Part shown: piece after piece, positions 25,601-37,216 of the stretch
Numbering within the stretch: position 1 is the first letter of the stretch
How the letters are laid out: every line of letters starts with the position of its first letter
NCBI GenBank assembly: GCA_965178125.1
Contig: OZ237750.1
Location: forward strand, 186,001 to 250,000
Length of the DNA: 64,000 nucleotides
Direction of reading: 5' to 3'
Source of the DNA: Bilabrum cf. latius
Lineage: Eukaryota > Bigyra: Bicosoecida > Bigyra > Bicosoecida
Translations under genes and position numbers: made by a program
Notes under the pieces: model-generated
Databases searched by the model: none
Seen by the model: only the letters and a program-made list of their open reading frames with translations
What the model was told of the DNA's origin: nothing

Positions 25601-27402
25601 CTAATGTGCAATAGACGCGCAAAGAAGGTAATCGCGATGTCACAATGGCGGCCATTAAGATCCTGTTCTCGCACGCACAGGTCATCTCAATCGCGGCGTC
25701 ATTCCGGCTCAGCTGGCCAGCAGCAGTGCTTCAATTCTTCGGTGCTTTGAGCTCTGTATCCACCGTAAGCTCTGATGTGCTCAGCCTCGACTGCATGCTG
25801 CAGGGTGAATCCCATGATTTCGGTGACATTGGAAATGGCAGCTTACCAGCAACTCGGCAAGTCGGAGTCGACGAAACGGCATGGGGTGATATCGCGATGG
25901 CTCGTTCCAGCAACGGAACGCAGATCATGGGGCAGTACAGCAGTTGGCCAGTGCCACAGCAATCTGACATCGAAGTCCTCGCAGACTCACTCGCTATCCA
26001 CGAAGGTTTCGTGGTGGAGAACCAAGAGAGACCACCAGGGATGGCTGGCTCGATGCCTCATGGGTCGTCGTTTCTGCTGCGAACCATTATCGTGCTATTC
26101 AGTCCTTTGGTTCTAGCTGCTGGTGTGATGTGCTTTTGGGTAATCGTAGATGCCTTGGACGGGTGCCTATTTGAACCGGAAGATGGTGAAGCAAGACCGG
26201 CCGCCGGGACAGGGCCTCCCCGACAAGCAGCAACGAAAGGACAATCTAGCGTTCAGGTAAGGTTCGATTCAGGAGCCGGCGCGAAATCAAACATCACCGT
26301 TGTCATCAATGGAAAGCGAGGCAAGTCGAGCGAGGGTCGTAGCAGCAGCAGCATATCAGAGCTTGGCCGACCAAGCGGCCGCCGCCGCAGGCTTAGCCAG
26401 TTCAAGCGAATGGGAGGATTCCTTGAATCCGGATCGAAGCAGCCTCCCGCGGCAAAGAGCACAGCTCCCGCTCTTTGTTAGGATGATGAGGTAGCGGAAG
26501 GACCAGTCGACACGTTCTGGCTAGCAGGCAGTGCCCGCACTGGCAGCGTGCTTCAGTGGATCGGCACTCCGTTGCAGGTCCTGCGACTGGGCCTGTGGAT
26601 GCGTATCATGTCTGGCCTCTACATCATCTCGTTTCTCATCCATCTCACCCTCACCGAGGCATCGTTTAGTCTCATCACGTGCATGGATGTGACACCCGAC
26701 GTAGACTTGGCCTCTCAGGACGACATGAGTGCCACGGGATCTTCGCTCGCGACAAGTCCAACCAGATCTGACGAGTGCCCGGCGGGCACAGAGCATCGGC
26801 GGCTGGCCCTAGATATCAATGTGTGCTGCCACAACCCCGCTGCCCTGGGCATCATGTACGGGGTGGGAATCCCGGCCATTTTGCTGTTTGCGGTAGGAAT
26901 CCCGCTCTTTGCCGGCATCCGGCTGTGGCAAGTGCGGAACCACCTAAGCAGCCCAGAAGTAATGTCAACGGTAGGGTTCCTGACTGCTGGGTTTCGCTCC
27001 CATGCGTTCTTCTGGGAAGTTGTCATCATGATTCGAAAGCTGGCTGTAGTTGCCATCACGGTGCTGGTGGAGCCGTGGGGAGTGCGCGTGCAGACATACA
27101 CCGCGATTGCCGTCATCTTCGCGGCCAGCGTCTTGCACGCGCTCATGCAGCCGTACTCTGCACCTAGCCTGAACACGCTGGAGCTCGTGGCACTGGTTGG
27201 CGCATTCACCACATTCGAGGCGGGTCTGTTCCTGCATGACCCCAACTCTGGCCAGGCCACCTTGCTATTGGCAACCTTTGTGGTGTTTGTGGCCAACCTG
27301 GGCGTGCTGCTGTGGGGTGGGTTTATTCTTCGATCACATATTGTAAAACGGGTGCAGCGGATGTTTGGCTCATGTGCAAAGCGGTGTGGCGGTGCGACTT
27401 GA
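16690..27402 (+). CDS. Giant cell-surface protein: FG-GAP, IPT/TIG, FN3, cysteine-rich, multi-pass membrane
   Basis: A single frame of 3,571 codons, open from 16690 to TGA at 27402, crosses 21 TAGs (for example 18439, 20056, 23374, 24160, 25540, 26479) and no TAA or TGA. N-terminal FG-GAP/integrin-alpha-like repeats (LGDWDGDGVVDIAIG, LGDWDGDGVPDLAVG) occupy about 17.7-18.9 kb; one repeat reads GDLD(Q)DGTVDLAVG through a TAG. IPT/TIG-type Ig-like folds follow at about 21.9-24.3 kb (IHGKNFG, IEGQGLG, IRGEGFG, ITGQSFG). Then come an FN3 module (IRSVNAAGQGPFSEW), a cysteine-rich ICSEGYTGLLCTRCKPGF unit and a membrane span. The C-terminal ~550 residues are multi-pass, with LHALMQPYSAPSLNTLE. Probably a large adhesion or sensory receptor; the true start may lie in an upstream exon. 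Confidence 0.85.
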
Positions 27403-27919
27403 TGAGCAGCAGGCTAGTCTCCAGGAAACAGCCGAAATAGTACATTGCGCAGCAACGCATCAGCGTCGGCAACGGGTGTGCCCTGATTGGACCAGTAGGA
27501 CACTATGAAACACAAAACAAGATAGACTCTACAGACAGTCGTAATCCTAGCGCCGTAAATGGGTTTGGGGTTTGATGTCAGAGTAGGAGCGCTGGAACGA
27601 CTCGGTGGGTTCCGTGGGCGGTTGCCACTGGGAAGGTGTGACCAAGCCAACGGATTGCTTTGCGATGACGCGCGCAGGCCCTCTTTGTGTTCAGGAGAGG
27701 GGCGGAGATCGGGCAATTTCTTTGCCCGACCTCCTGACCCCCTCCTTCTCGGCGGAGTAGTGCACGTGCTCTTCCCAGTCCCGATTAGACCGGTCAAGGG
27801 CCGCGCACATATACAGCTTTGTCAGGCCTTGCCACATCTGATTGATTTGGAGACACGGTTACGCGTTTATGTCTACTGGCATCAAGCAATACCATTTTGG
27901 TTACCACAAGCGCAATGCA
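27403..27919. other. Convergent intergenic region
   Basis: About 515 bp between the receptor stop and the stop of carboxylesterase B. Overlapping short frames show no family resemblance. Confidence 0.5.
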
Positions 27920-29955
27920 TCAAGAAGCAGCCTCAGCAGCCAGGTCTCCGAAGAGGTAGGACCACGGCACGAACATGTGCTGGTCCCAGAAGTCGCACTT
28001 GTCCTTCTTCAGCCCAGTCACAGTGGTCAGATTGGCGCCAACGTCCAGCTGCATCGCCACGTCGGTCGCATTCGTGTAGGCCGGCCACGCCGGGTCACCC
28101 TCCGAGGACGGCACCCCGTTGGTCGCGAAATTCGTCCAGTACCTCACGAAGCTCTTGCCCAGCTCCTTCTCCGCGTCATCCCACATGCCGATGGTCAGGT
28201 CAAACACGCCCAGCAGCTCGCTCCCGTGGCACACGCCCAGCCTCTCGTCGGGGTCCACGGCCTGCACCAGGTCGATCACCAGCCAGGGGTGCTGGAAGAA
28301 ATACAAGAAGCTCTTGGAGCTCGTGCCCGCGTTCTGGTACGCGACATTGGCCCAGCGAGCTGTTCGTCGGGCGACGCAGGACATCTGCACATCGCTGAAC
28401 ACGTGGTTTGCCGCCCACCAGTTGTCTACATAGTCGGAAGGGGGATACACGTTATAGGCCAGCTTGCCGACCTCATCGCCCAGCTGCTGGTTCAGGTAGG
28501 CCCTGTACTCCGCATCGCTCGCGTTGTGCTTCAGGGACCCAAGGAAAAGTGTCCCCTCGTCGGCGTTGGATCCGAACAGCACGTCCGCGTTCGGGTTCAT
28601 GCCGCCGCGCTGGGCGATCCGGAATGGCAGGTCGTCCAGCTCCACGCCGTCCACCACGGGTGCCCACGTGAGCAGTCCACCGACAAATCCGTGCCCCGCT
28701 GCCTGGATCTCGGACATGTTCTTGCTGCGCATGCACGCGATCACCTCGGCTGGGGTGGAATCCACGTGTCCCGCCCCATCTTCGGACGAATCCGACTTGT
28801 TGCAGCCCAGGTTGTGCGCCAGGTGGTCGAACTTGGTCTGCGCGTACTCGAACGGCTGCGCGATCCACTGCGCCTCTGGCCCGCTCTCCGCGATGGCCCG
28901 GTTGTACAGGCCCCAGGACCGCTTGTTGATCAGGTGGTTCGACACGCTCCCCGCCCCCGCACTCTCCCCAAAGATCGTGAAGCGAGACACGTCCCCACCG
29001 ATGGCAGGGGCGATTTCCCGGAGCACCCTCATGGCCTCCCTCTGGTCCTGCAGCCCGAAGTTGCCCGTGGAGCCGTCGGGAGACTCGCTCTGCAGCTGGG
29101 CCGAGCCCAAGAAGCCGAACTCGTTGAGGCGGTAGTTGGCGGTGCTGCGGTGTAATGAGCGAAGTAAGGTTGAACAATGGCAACGAGCTGCGAAATCCCG
29201 CTGCCCATCGACGTCAGCACCCTCGCCTGTCTTGAAAGTCATTGCGCGCGATAGAGCCAATCGAACTACTAGCTTACACAATAATTACATCATCGACAAG
29301 ACTTTCGTCCTCGTATCCCCAGTACAGCGGAAACGATGCGGATCCTGTTTCCCACGAGCCTCCGTAGAAGAAAAGCATGATTGGGAACCCACCAGGTGGT
29401 ATTGGCTTGTTTGGAGCGTACACCTGCGGTCAATAAATTCATTTGTTGCACGAGCCATTCATGAACTGCTCCCAAGCCAGAGCGCAACGAATGCCAACAG
29501 TTGCAGTTGCTCACGTTCATATATAGGCAATCCTCGCTTGGCGTCGAACCAATGGTAAAGGTGTTGGAAGCCTATGGGCAGGGATCTTTGAATTGCTAAG
29601 CATTGTACGGCTGGCTTGGGAACCGTGATAAGTTCTAGGGGGCTTGCCAGCGAAGATCTCCAACTGGAGGTCGAGCAAAAGGAAGTCCGAGAAATGTCCG
29701 AGTCAAGCCGCCATTTGCCAGTGAACCTACCATAGTACCCAGCTTGGTAGCCACTGAAGTTGTGTTCGTGCTGATTAAGGAGCTTGGAGGGGGCATTCGA
29801 GCTCCGATAGCTGCATTGATGGCACCAACTGAGCTTGCTCCCTTGCGCTTCGCTTCTGCCATTGCACTTTGGAGCTATTGAATCACCTCATTCTTATGTG
29901 ATTCTACACAATTCACTAGCGCTACCGTGAAAACGACGAGAAGTCTGATCAGCAT
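27920..29955 (-). CDS. Secreted type-B carboxylesterase, copy B
   Basis: Paralogue of copy A with the same exon structure: exon 1 29515..29955 (ATG at 29955), exon 2 29278..29423 (146 nt, exactly as in A), exon 3 27920..29144, stop TGA. The N-terminus MLIRLLVVFTVALVNCVES looks like a signal peptide. TAGs at 29875, 29635 and within NA(Q)QFKDPCP(Q) are read as Gln; the last again lands on the CPQ motif. Exon 2 has FPIMLFFYGGSW; exon 3 has FGESAGAGS, SNADEGTLF and CHGSELLGVF. Exons 1-2 have diverged clearly from A, while most of exon 3 is nearly identical, broken by three short divergent patches. Family function as for A; substrate unknown. Confidence 0.9.
29145..29277 (-). other. Intron 2 of carboxylesterase B
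   Basis: Donor GTAAGC and acceptor CACCGCAG. Same phase and place as intron 2 of copy A (133 nt here, 166 nt there). Confidence 0.85.
29424..29514 (-). other. Intron 1 of carboxylesterase B
   Basis: Donor GTGAGC after SEDCLYMN; acceptor ACCGCAG before VYAPNK. Position conserved with copy A, sequence not. Confidence 0.85.
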
Positions 29956-30656
29956 GGTTGTGAAGGTGTATACTGGAGGAACGACTCGGACTTGATCCTG
30001 CAAGGATTGTGACAATAGGAACAATCCGTCTGGGTCGTGAGGGAGGCGGAGGACGGCGAGGGGTGAGAGCAGGATCAGACCAGGTGGAGCTGCACATGGT
30101 GGCCCCACTGGCAAGGTGTGACGAGAGAGCATAACAGGCAGTGGGACCTTGTGGCACTCAAGTGGCCGCGGATGATCCTGCGATTCCTGGGGAACACTCT
30201 TTAATTTCTTGATGCAAGGTTGGAGAACCCCCTTTCGGAATCACAGGGTCTAATCTCCACTGCTTGTATTGAGTCGTTCAATTCGTTCAATTCGTTTACT
30301 ATGAGACAAATCCACTGTATGAGCCTGTCTCAGGTGGTAGGGATTTCACCCTTTCAAAATGAAATTCCTCATGAGGCTACACTGGCTTCGTGCAGGTCTT
30401 GCAGTGCGGCACCCGAACAGGCAGGCTGACTGCTGGGCCAACTGTGGATGGAACCTAGTGGCACGGCGCTCATTCTGTACTGGTTTGATATCTACCAGCC
30501 AGCACTAAGACCCGCAATATTTCGTTCCCGAACAGGTGGATATCTAGGTCAACCTGAAGCACTGGATAAAGGACGACCCACTGGCATTGGCATCCTGGAT
30601 ATGTGCATGCATTCGCAAGGCGCGCTTCAAAGCAGCTGGCGGATCACACGACCATA
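29956..30656. other. Intergenic region
   Basis: About 700 bp between the start of carboxylesterase B and the stop of RFC2. A short tandem array of TTCAATTCG units lies near 30275-30298. No supported gene. Confidence 0.5.
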
Positions 30657-32059
30657 TCAGGTTCTCCCCGCCGCAGCCATGGCATATCCTTTCGCTATCC
30701 TGCACATGCGAGCCAGCAGCCCGTGGATCTGGAGCCTGGACCCGCACCCGTCAAGCACCCTCATCTGCGTGTACCCCACCTCGCGCAGGAAGTCCAAGAG
30801 AACGTTCTCTGGAAGGTTCACCGACGCCGGGTTGGCACGGATGACTCGAAACAGCGTCCCCACGATGTCGATGGCCGCGTAGCCCTTCATATAAAGCGCG
30901 GTCATGCCCTTGAATGCGCGGTCAAAATCGCAGTCTCTCGCGGCGCACACTACGTCCTCCACTGCCCTCGGGTGCGGCTGGTCGCACACCTTGTACACGT
31001 TCTCCTCAGAAACCATCCCGAATCCCGCCACGGTGCTCTGCAAGTTGTTCAAGGCGTGCCTCATGTCACCCTCGGCCGTGAACAGGATCGCCTCGAGCCC
31101 CTTGTCGCCTTGGTCCCTGACCACCTTTTCCATCTCGCACACCTCCACCAGTCTCCTGAGGATCTAGGCGTTGGAAAGGCGGGAATAACGGAGAACGGCG
31201 CACCTGCTCTGTATGGGCTCGATGATCTTGGTGCTGTTGTTGCAGGCCAGCGCGAACCTTGTTGTGTGGGAGTAGATCTCCATAGTGCGACGGAGGGCCT
31301 GCTGCGCTGCTGACGTCATGGAGTCTGCCTCGTCCAAGATGACGAGCTTGTGCCTTCCCGGGGGAAGGGTGACTCTTCTCTAAGCGAATGACTTGATCTT
31401 CCCCCGGATCACGTCGATGCCACGGTCGTCCGACGCGTTGAGCTCCAGGACAGCGTCCCTCATCGCTGGGCCGAGGAGTGCCCTGGCCAGGCACAGCACG
31501 CTCGTGGTCTTGCCTGTGCCTGGGGGTCCCTGCAATACGCGGTTAATCTTCTTCTCAATGCAATTTAAAGGTGCCATGTTGAAGCAAAAAGGGTCTCGTT
31601 GTGGGCAGGCTTGTCCCTATCGGAAATACTCACGGCAAGAATAACGTTGTTCATATTGCCCTGAGCAGCAATCACCTTCAATCGCTCCACGATAGCTTCA
31701 TTGCCGACTATATCTTTCAACTGCATACGGATAGACATCGGCAAATTTCTCATTTGTACGGTCTGATACGCTAGTGGATGCTAGCGAGCACATTGTAATC
31801 TGCGAGTGCTCCTCACTTCCAGTGGACGATATTTTTCGACCCAAGGAGCCTCTAAATCACCCGATATTGTAGACTTAGATCCCGCTGCTGACGAGGACGA
31901 GCTTGATGCAGACTTTCCAGCGCCGGAGCTCGGAGCAGGCTTTCCTTCGGCTTCGGGAAGGCTAGGTGCAGCAACACTTTTTGATGGCTCATCTGACTCC
32001 ATTGCTGCTGCTCCCGATCCTGTCTTGGCTTTACTTTCGGCGACTCCCACCGAAGCCAT
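30657..32059 (-). CDS. RFC2: Replication factor C small subunit (RFC2-like), AAA+ clamp loader
   Basis: AAA+ subunit of the RFC complex that loads PCNA in the nucleus. Exons 31817..32059, 31634..31720 and 30657..31529; introns 96 and 104 nt with GTGAGG and GTGAGT donors. The N-terminus is a Ser/Ala-rich leader ending in [10 protein letters not shown], then DIVGNE. Exon 3 opens with Walker [10 protein letters not shown], then [15 protein letters not shown], Walker [11 protein letters not shown], sensor 1 [11 protein letters not shown] and the arginine-finger box [11 protein letters not shown]. TAGs at 31380 (FA-Q before the VTLP strand) and 31164 (NA-Q-IL) fall where the RFC2 family has conserved Gln, direct evidence for UAG=Gln. 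Stop is TGA. Next to CAF-1 p60 this is the second replication-linked gene here. Confidence 0.94.
31530..31633 (-). other. Intron 2 of RFC2
   Basis: Donor GTGAGTATT, acceptor GTATTGCAG. It lies directly before the Walker A codons, joining NNVILA to GPPGTGKTT. Confidence 0.9.
31721..31816 (-). other. Intron 1 of RFC2
   Basis: Donor GTGAGGAGC, acceptor TATGCAG. Joining restores [13 protein letters not shown]. Confidence 0.88.
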
Positions 32060-32393
32060 CTTAAGGGCTCCTGCTAACGTGTTTTACTAGTTTTTGATGG
32101 TCTAGTTGCTTTTGAAAATGTGAGGCACCTAATGTTTCGATCGGAGCTGCAAACTTGGGCTGCTTACAAAACAGGCTACAAGATGGGTGTATATGCAGTT
32201 TACTGCACATTGTGCGTTGTATTTGCGGCACTGGCGTTTGGATAGCCGAGAATACCAGCACGATTCTCTGCAAACGTGACCATTGAGTCCCACTTGCTCG
32301 ATAAGGTGAGACGGTGAAAACACATTGCCTCTGATTAGCACTCGCAGTAATATGCTTCATGATATACAATGTGTCATGTTAGCACTATAAAAG

Positions 32394-33008
32394 ATGAATC
32401 CCTTGCAGTCATTGAAGTATCCTCCTTGGAAGTCAACAATGGAGTTGCTTTACGATGGCCAGAACCGCAGGGCCAGACTGCAGGTTTTCTCGGGCTTAAA
32501 CGAAGGCAAGACATATTACAGACTGTTTGACCGCAAGAAAGAATACATGATTACAGGGGGTTCAATGCCCGACTGCGTGCGAGAATACCTCGCGGAGAAG
32601 ATGCCGGTACCCAAGCTTCCTGACGGATTGGCGCAGCTGGATAGTTCGCAGGATCTGGACATTGGTGGGGTGTCGTGCAGCGCATGGGAAGTATCTCTCG
32701 AAGATGGACTCGAAATTGTCCGTGTTTGGGCAGACAAGCAGTCCGGCGTTGTCCTCAGGCTCACGGACTTTGGTGAGGTGGATGCAACAGGCACCATGGG
32801 GCCTCTCATGACCTACACTCTAACCAATGTGAGGCTGTTCCCTGACGCCAGCAGCAGTGATGCCGAGAGTGCAGATGCCTCGGCACCTGGGGGCGGGCTG
32901 GCGCCCCTCCGATTTGACCTGCCTGACCCCTGGACGCACAACACGTGCGACAGGCAGGTGGGCGGGCAGCCGTGGCTGCACCTGCTGCACCACTACTTGA
33001 TGATTTGA
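32394..33008 (+). CDS. Unknown 204-aa protein
   Basis: Not recognised. One exon from ATG at 32394 (a TATAAA sequence sits at about 32385) to TGA at 33008, no in-frame TAG. The body looks like a beta-rich single domain (MELLYDGQNRRARLQVF, YYRLFDRKKEYMI, VWADKQSGVVLRL) with four spaced cysteines and a C-terminal block PWTHNTCDRQVGGQPWLHL rich in aromatic residues. No signal peptide is evident, though an upstream exon cannot be excluded. Divergent from RFC2. Confidence 0.55.
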   Translation: MNPLQSLKYPPWKSTMELLYDGQNRRARLQVFSGLNEGKTYYRLFDRKKEYMITGGSMPDCVREYLAEKMPVPKLPDGLAQLDSSQDLDIGGVSCSAWEVSLEDGLEIVRVWADKQSGVVLRLTDFGEVDATGTMGPLMTYTLTNVRLFPDASSSDAESADASAPGGGLAPLRFDLPDPWTHNTCDRQVGGQPWLHLLHHYLMI

Positions 33009-33203
33009 GACGATTTTTGAACTGAGGAAAATACAGGGAACTATGATTTGGTGAAGCTTTGGTTTGATAGAGCATCACCGGTGTCGTACGTCGAAAAGGC
33101 ACTCGCGGTTAGGTACGGATCATGCACTCGAATGCCACACAGACACGAACTCAGCTCAACTTTATGCACCACGACTCTTTGCTCATCCCATCAGGTCAGT
33201 ATT

Positions 33204-35618
33204 TTAGAAGTACGGAAACTGCTTCACGGGCTAACTCGATGACGCGTCCCCCGCGGCCCCACCTGCCGCGGTCCTCGATGTCCCTGGCCCTGCCTTTGCC
33301 CCGCCGCCTGACTTGAGCATAGATACGTCAACGCCGTCGTTAGGGAGCTGCACGGTGCGCGGCGCCAGCTTCCGAATGGCGTTGATCGCGCTAGGCTGGC
33401 CTCTGCTGGCGGCTACTTGCTCCCCGGGCTTAACCGGCTTCCCGTCTTTGCCCACCCTCTGTGCCCTGACCAGGGTATCATCGGGCCCGCTGACCCCGAC
33501 CTCTTCGACGACCGCGGGGCTAGAGCCCCCCTTGTCCTAGTTCTTCTCCTTCTCCGAGGAATCCTCGCCTGTGTCCCCGTCACCGCCTCCTGAGCCGCTG
33601 TTCCCTGCACCCTCGCCGGACTCACCCGCCCTCTTGCGGTGCGCTGCTCCGAGGAAGGCGCCAACCAGCTCGTCCTCATCGGCCCTGTTCCTCGCCTCTG
33701 CAGCCTACTTCCCGTCCTGAGCAGCCTGCAGCGAACGTTCGTCGTCAAGAGGGTCATCGTCCGAGTGGCTTCTCCTCCTAATGTCCCGGCCCGCGGTGGC
33801 GGTCCCCCCTGCCGCGCTGCTCCCAAAGCGGTTGTTCCCTGGGCCCGTCCCCTTCACGTCAGCCCCCGGCCGAGTGCTGGTGGTTGACCCCAAACCCTTG
33901 AGGGGTGGCAGGGACCCGCCTCCCCTGCCCCCCGCTAGGGGTCCGCCCGTCCCCAAACCAGCCCCACTGCCCCCTTGGCCCGCGTAGGTTCCCGGGGCTA
34001 CATAGGGCGGCTGGCCAAACCCGCCCCCCCCACCGTATCCTCCACCATAGCCCCCACCGTACCCCCCAGGGGCCGCCCCCGGCGCGGGGTAGAAGTTCCC
34101 CTGCGCGTCCTGACTGCTTCCGTCCGGATACCAGTAGTTCCCCTGAGTGTCGGTGCACCCCCCCTGCTCGTCCCAGTAGTTCCCCTGGGCGTCGTACCCA
34201 ACGGAAGAGGCGGCGCTTGCACCTGCATACGATGCACCCTGGGGAACACCGTAGGACTGGGCCTGCGGCGGCTGCGGCTGTAGGTACGACGGCGTGACGG
34301 AAGGGGTGTTGGCGCGGCTTCCCAGCTGCTGAGAGCTGGCAGCGGAACCGCCCCGCTGCGGAAGGCCCCCACTTTGCTTAGATTCCATGTCCTTTTTTGC
34401 GGCTGCGAGTCGGAGGGCCATGGCAGCTGCCAGATCCCCTTCTTCCTGCGCAGCCGTGATGCTGGCCCTCCTGCCCTTGCCATTGCCGCCGTTCTCGCTC
34501 TCTTCCTCGTCTTCGTCCTCGCTGTCGGTGGCGTCAAGCCACTGCGCCGCGGCGTCGGTGCGCTTCTTCTTGTACCTTCCCTTTTCATCTTCATCTTCGC
34601 TCCCTCCCTCTCCCTCCCCGTCCTCACCCGCCGCCTCGCCCTCGGCGCCCCCCTCGTCGAGCCCTGCTGCCCTCCGCTGCTCCATCCTCTCCATCTCAAG
34701 GAGAACCTCCGAGTGCAGGTCCAGGACGTGTGCCTTGGCAAACAAAAAGAAAGACGCGTTCGATGTCAGTGACCTGAGAGCGATGGCTAGCCGGGTCCAT
34801 CCAAGGGCGGCAACAAACGCGTGCGCGAGATAGGCCGCCGTGAGTCCCCCGCTGAACCTGGCCTGCAGGTGCTCTGCAAGCCCTAAAGCGAGCACGTGAG
34901 CGAACACAGCAGCAGCGACCAGCGTCGCCCACCACCCGGAGAAGCTGACGATGCTCCGGTTCTTGTTGAGCAGCCCGCAGGTCATGACCGGCAGGAGCAG
35001 TAGTGCGAGCACCAGCTCGATCACAGGGAGGGCGAGGGCGGCTTCGAATGCGCCGGCCTCCTCCACGCTCGAGGTCGACGCGAGCGAGGTGATCGAGTTC
35101 GAATCCTCCTGCGCCGCCGCGGCGTCCAGCGAACCGTCGACGGCCGTGAGGTCCTCGCCGCTATCGATCGCTTTCGCAATCGCAGAATCGTCTGCGCCTG
35201 CCGGGTTCTCATTCGACACCGGATCAGGGCGACCCATGGAGCCCTCCACGGCGATGAGAATGATAGAAGTGATCAGCAGTGCAGCCGTGCTGAGCAGCGC
35301 ATCGTAAAAGACGCGACGGACCTGCTATTCTTCCTTCTCATCTGCCACTGGTATCAAACCACAGGCCAGGATTACCGGGTCTCCGCTGGACGGATGGATT
35401 CCGATCGAGCCAACCGTAGTTTCACGGGGATCGTTGTCAGGCGTCACCCCTTCAAAGGGAGCGAGCGCAACGTACGGCTGCATAGATTCTTGTTTTGCTG
35501 CGCGCTTTCCTCCGCTGGCACCCCTGTTTGCTCGGCTGTCAGTGGCTGATGCAGCACCATCGCCATCGCCCTCGCTTCTGCCTGATCTGGCGCTATCACC
35601 GCCTTTGCGACCCGACAT
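33204..35618 (-). CDS. Unknown membrane protein with long disordered Gly/Gln/Tyr tail
   Basis: One 804-aa frame from ATG 35618 to TAA at 33204-33206, crossing TAGs at 35325, 33705, 33537 and 33231. A disordered basic N-terminus precedes HPSSGDPVILACG, then hydrophobic segments: LLSTAALLITSIILIAV soon after residue 100, and three more between residues ~175 and ~265 (LPVIELVLALLLLPVM, WWATLVAAAVFAHVLAL, TRLAIALRSL). The rest is likely cytosolic and disordered: acidic Glu/Asp tracts, three spaced QGNYW/QGNFY-type repeats, a GGYGGGYGGG run and a charged end. Such aromatic-Gly repeats suggest a condensate or scaffold role, but this is guesswork. It is one of the host genes ending in TAA. Confidence 0.7.
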
Positions 35619-36108
35619 GGTGGACCAAACAGATTAACAGATATATAAGTATGGGGCTACGTGGTGTGGTTATTTACGTTGGGGTCCACAGATGCAGCAA
35701 TCAACGGACAAAAGCCGTCAAACAAACGAACGAATGCTGGTGAGCGTTCGGTGCTGGCGTGCGGTCGCAACCGTTCACACACCCCTGGCTGAACTTTTCA
35801 ATGGTCGCTGTGGCAGATAAGAGAGAGATTCTTCATGTTTTGCATCAGCATCGGGCTCGACGCCTCGTGTGCGATGCGACAAACGCACGCGAGTGTTGCA
35901 AGAAGGTAATCGCACTTCGATTCAGTTCGCACTGCAAGAGCCAACCCCACCCGTCCGAGAGCGCGTTCAGGATTCTGTATGCCCTGACGCTACCCCTCCA
36001 ATGTATCATACTGCAGGCTTTCATGCAGCCTCGGTGATGATCCCCAAATACCCGTACTTTGCTAGCTGATGCGACACCTTCCACCGAATCAACGTCAAGC
36101 CGTGCTGC
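35619..36108. other. Intergenic region
   Basis: Between the start of the membrane protein and the stop of uL14 (both leftward), so it contains the former's promoter. Short frames only; no named element. Confidence 0.5.
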
Positions 36109-36848
36109 TTACTGGATGGAACCAGCAGCAGAGGCGATACGCGGCCAGATGTCGGCGCACTCCTTCGCCACGGGGCCAGTGATAGCAGATCCCTTCATGT
36201 CACCCTTGGGGCTGACAATCACGCCGGCGTTGTCCTCGAACCCGATGAACACACCGTCGGGACGGCGCCACATCTTGCGCTGGCGCACGATAACAGCGGG
36301 GTGCACCTTCTTCCTAAGCTCAGGCTTACCCTTCTTCACGGTCGCCAACACGTAGTCACCGACAGCTGCGAACGAGCGGGGGCAGATGCAGCACAAGGGC
36401 AAGTGCAGTAAGAATGTCTCTTTTCAACTGCATAACAAATCCAAAACGCTATGCCAGCTAGCAACTATGAGGAGTGGTATGTCAAAAACAAACTTGTCAT
36501 CGAAATCTCCTCACAGGCGGCGGGCAGACGGTTCAACCTAGCTCCGATGCCAGATACGGCAATGATGTACAGGTTCTTGGCCCCGGTGTTGTCCGCGCAG
36601 TTCAGCACGGCACCGTTGGGGAGACCGAGAGTCATACGGATCTTGGCGCCTGCGATAACTTTACGGAGAGCTAAAAATTCGCTTGGAAGAGGTGAATTGC
36701 ATGTCTCTCTACGATTCGACCATCGTCAAGGCCAGCTGCACTGCAGCCTACGAAGTTCTCCTGCGTATTGTCCGGACTAAATGATTTTCATATGTGCATA
36801 TTCTCTATACTAACCTGTAGCCCCTCCGCGTCCACGCTTGGAAGCCAT
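36109..36848 (-). CDS. RPL23: Ribosomal protein uL14 (eukaryotic RPL23)
   Basis: Large-subunit ribosomal protein uL14 of the cytosolic ribosome. Three exons: 36815..36848 ([11 protein letters not shown]), 36515..36649 ([39 protein letters not shown]) and 36109..36365 ([55 protein letters not shown]). Introns 165 and 149 nt with GTTAGT and GTGAGG donors. Full family length (141 aa) and clear eukaryotic type. Stop is TAA; no in-frame TAG. The first exon is only 34 nt, as often seen for ribosomal protein genes. Confidence 0.95.
36366..36514 (-). other. Intron 2 of uL14
   Basis: Donor GTGAGGAG, acceptor CGTTCGCAG; joins the PAA of exon 2 to SVGDYVL of exon 3. Confidence 0.88.
36650..36814 (-). 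other. Intron 1 of uL14
   Basis: Donor GTTAGTATAG, acceptor TATCGCAG; joins ACA G|GC GCC. Set by continuity of the uL14 N-terminus. Confidence 0.88.
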
Positions 36849-37216
36849 ATTACCAGAAAATAGTTTCTGTTGACGATTGCTGGTTGTATCTGGTAATTTG
36901 GATCGGATCAAGTGTAACCCTATCAAATGCGCGGCGCCGGCGGCGGATCCGAAGCGGAACCATCTTGAAGCAACCATTTCGATTCGTACATGGTATGCGA
37001 TACAAATGTGCAGGACGATTTTTTCGTAAGTCAATGGAGCATTTACGAACTAGAATCGGCTGCATTTGATTCCTGTTGCGAAGTACTCGCAAGAATGCAG
37101 AGATATGCAGATTGGGGCTGACGTGGACATTGTGACAGCCTTGTGTACAACATCTTGTGTTCGCAGCACCGTTTGGAGTTCTTTACTGCTTTCATTAGTC
37201 CGACAGATCACTAAAA
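36849..37216. promoter_or_regulatory. Divergent promoter region of uL14 and the AIF-like gene
   Basis: The starts of uL14 (-) and the AIF-like gene (+) face away from each other across about 370 bp. It holds one copy of the host word GCGCGGCGCCGG with GCGGAACC near 36930-36960. No TATA box is clear. Confidence 0.45.

Noticed and set aside
16690-27402. Reading the many TAG-split frames as a pseudogene or a cluster of small genes
   Set aside because: Only TAG interrupts them; TAA and TGA are absent over thousands of codons, the frame never shifts and domain motifs run through the TAGs.
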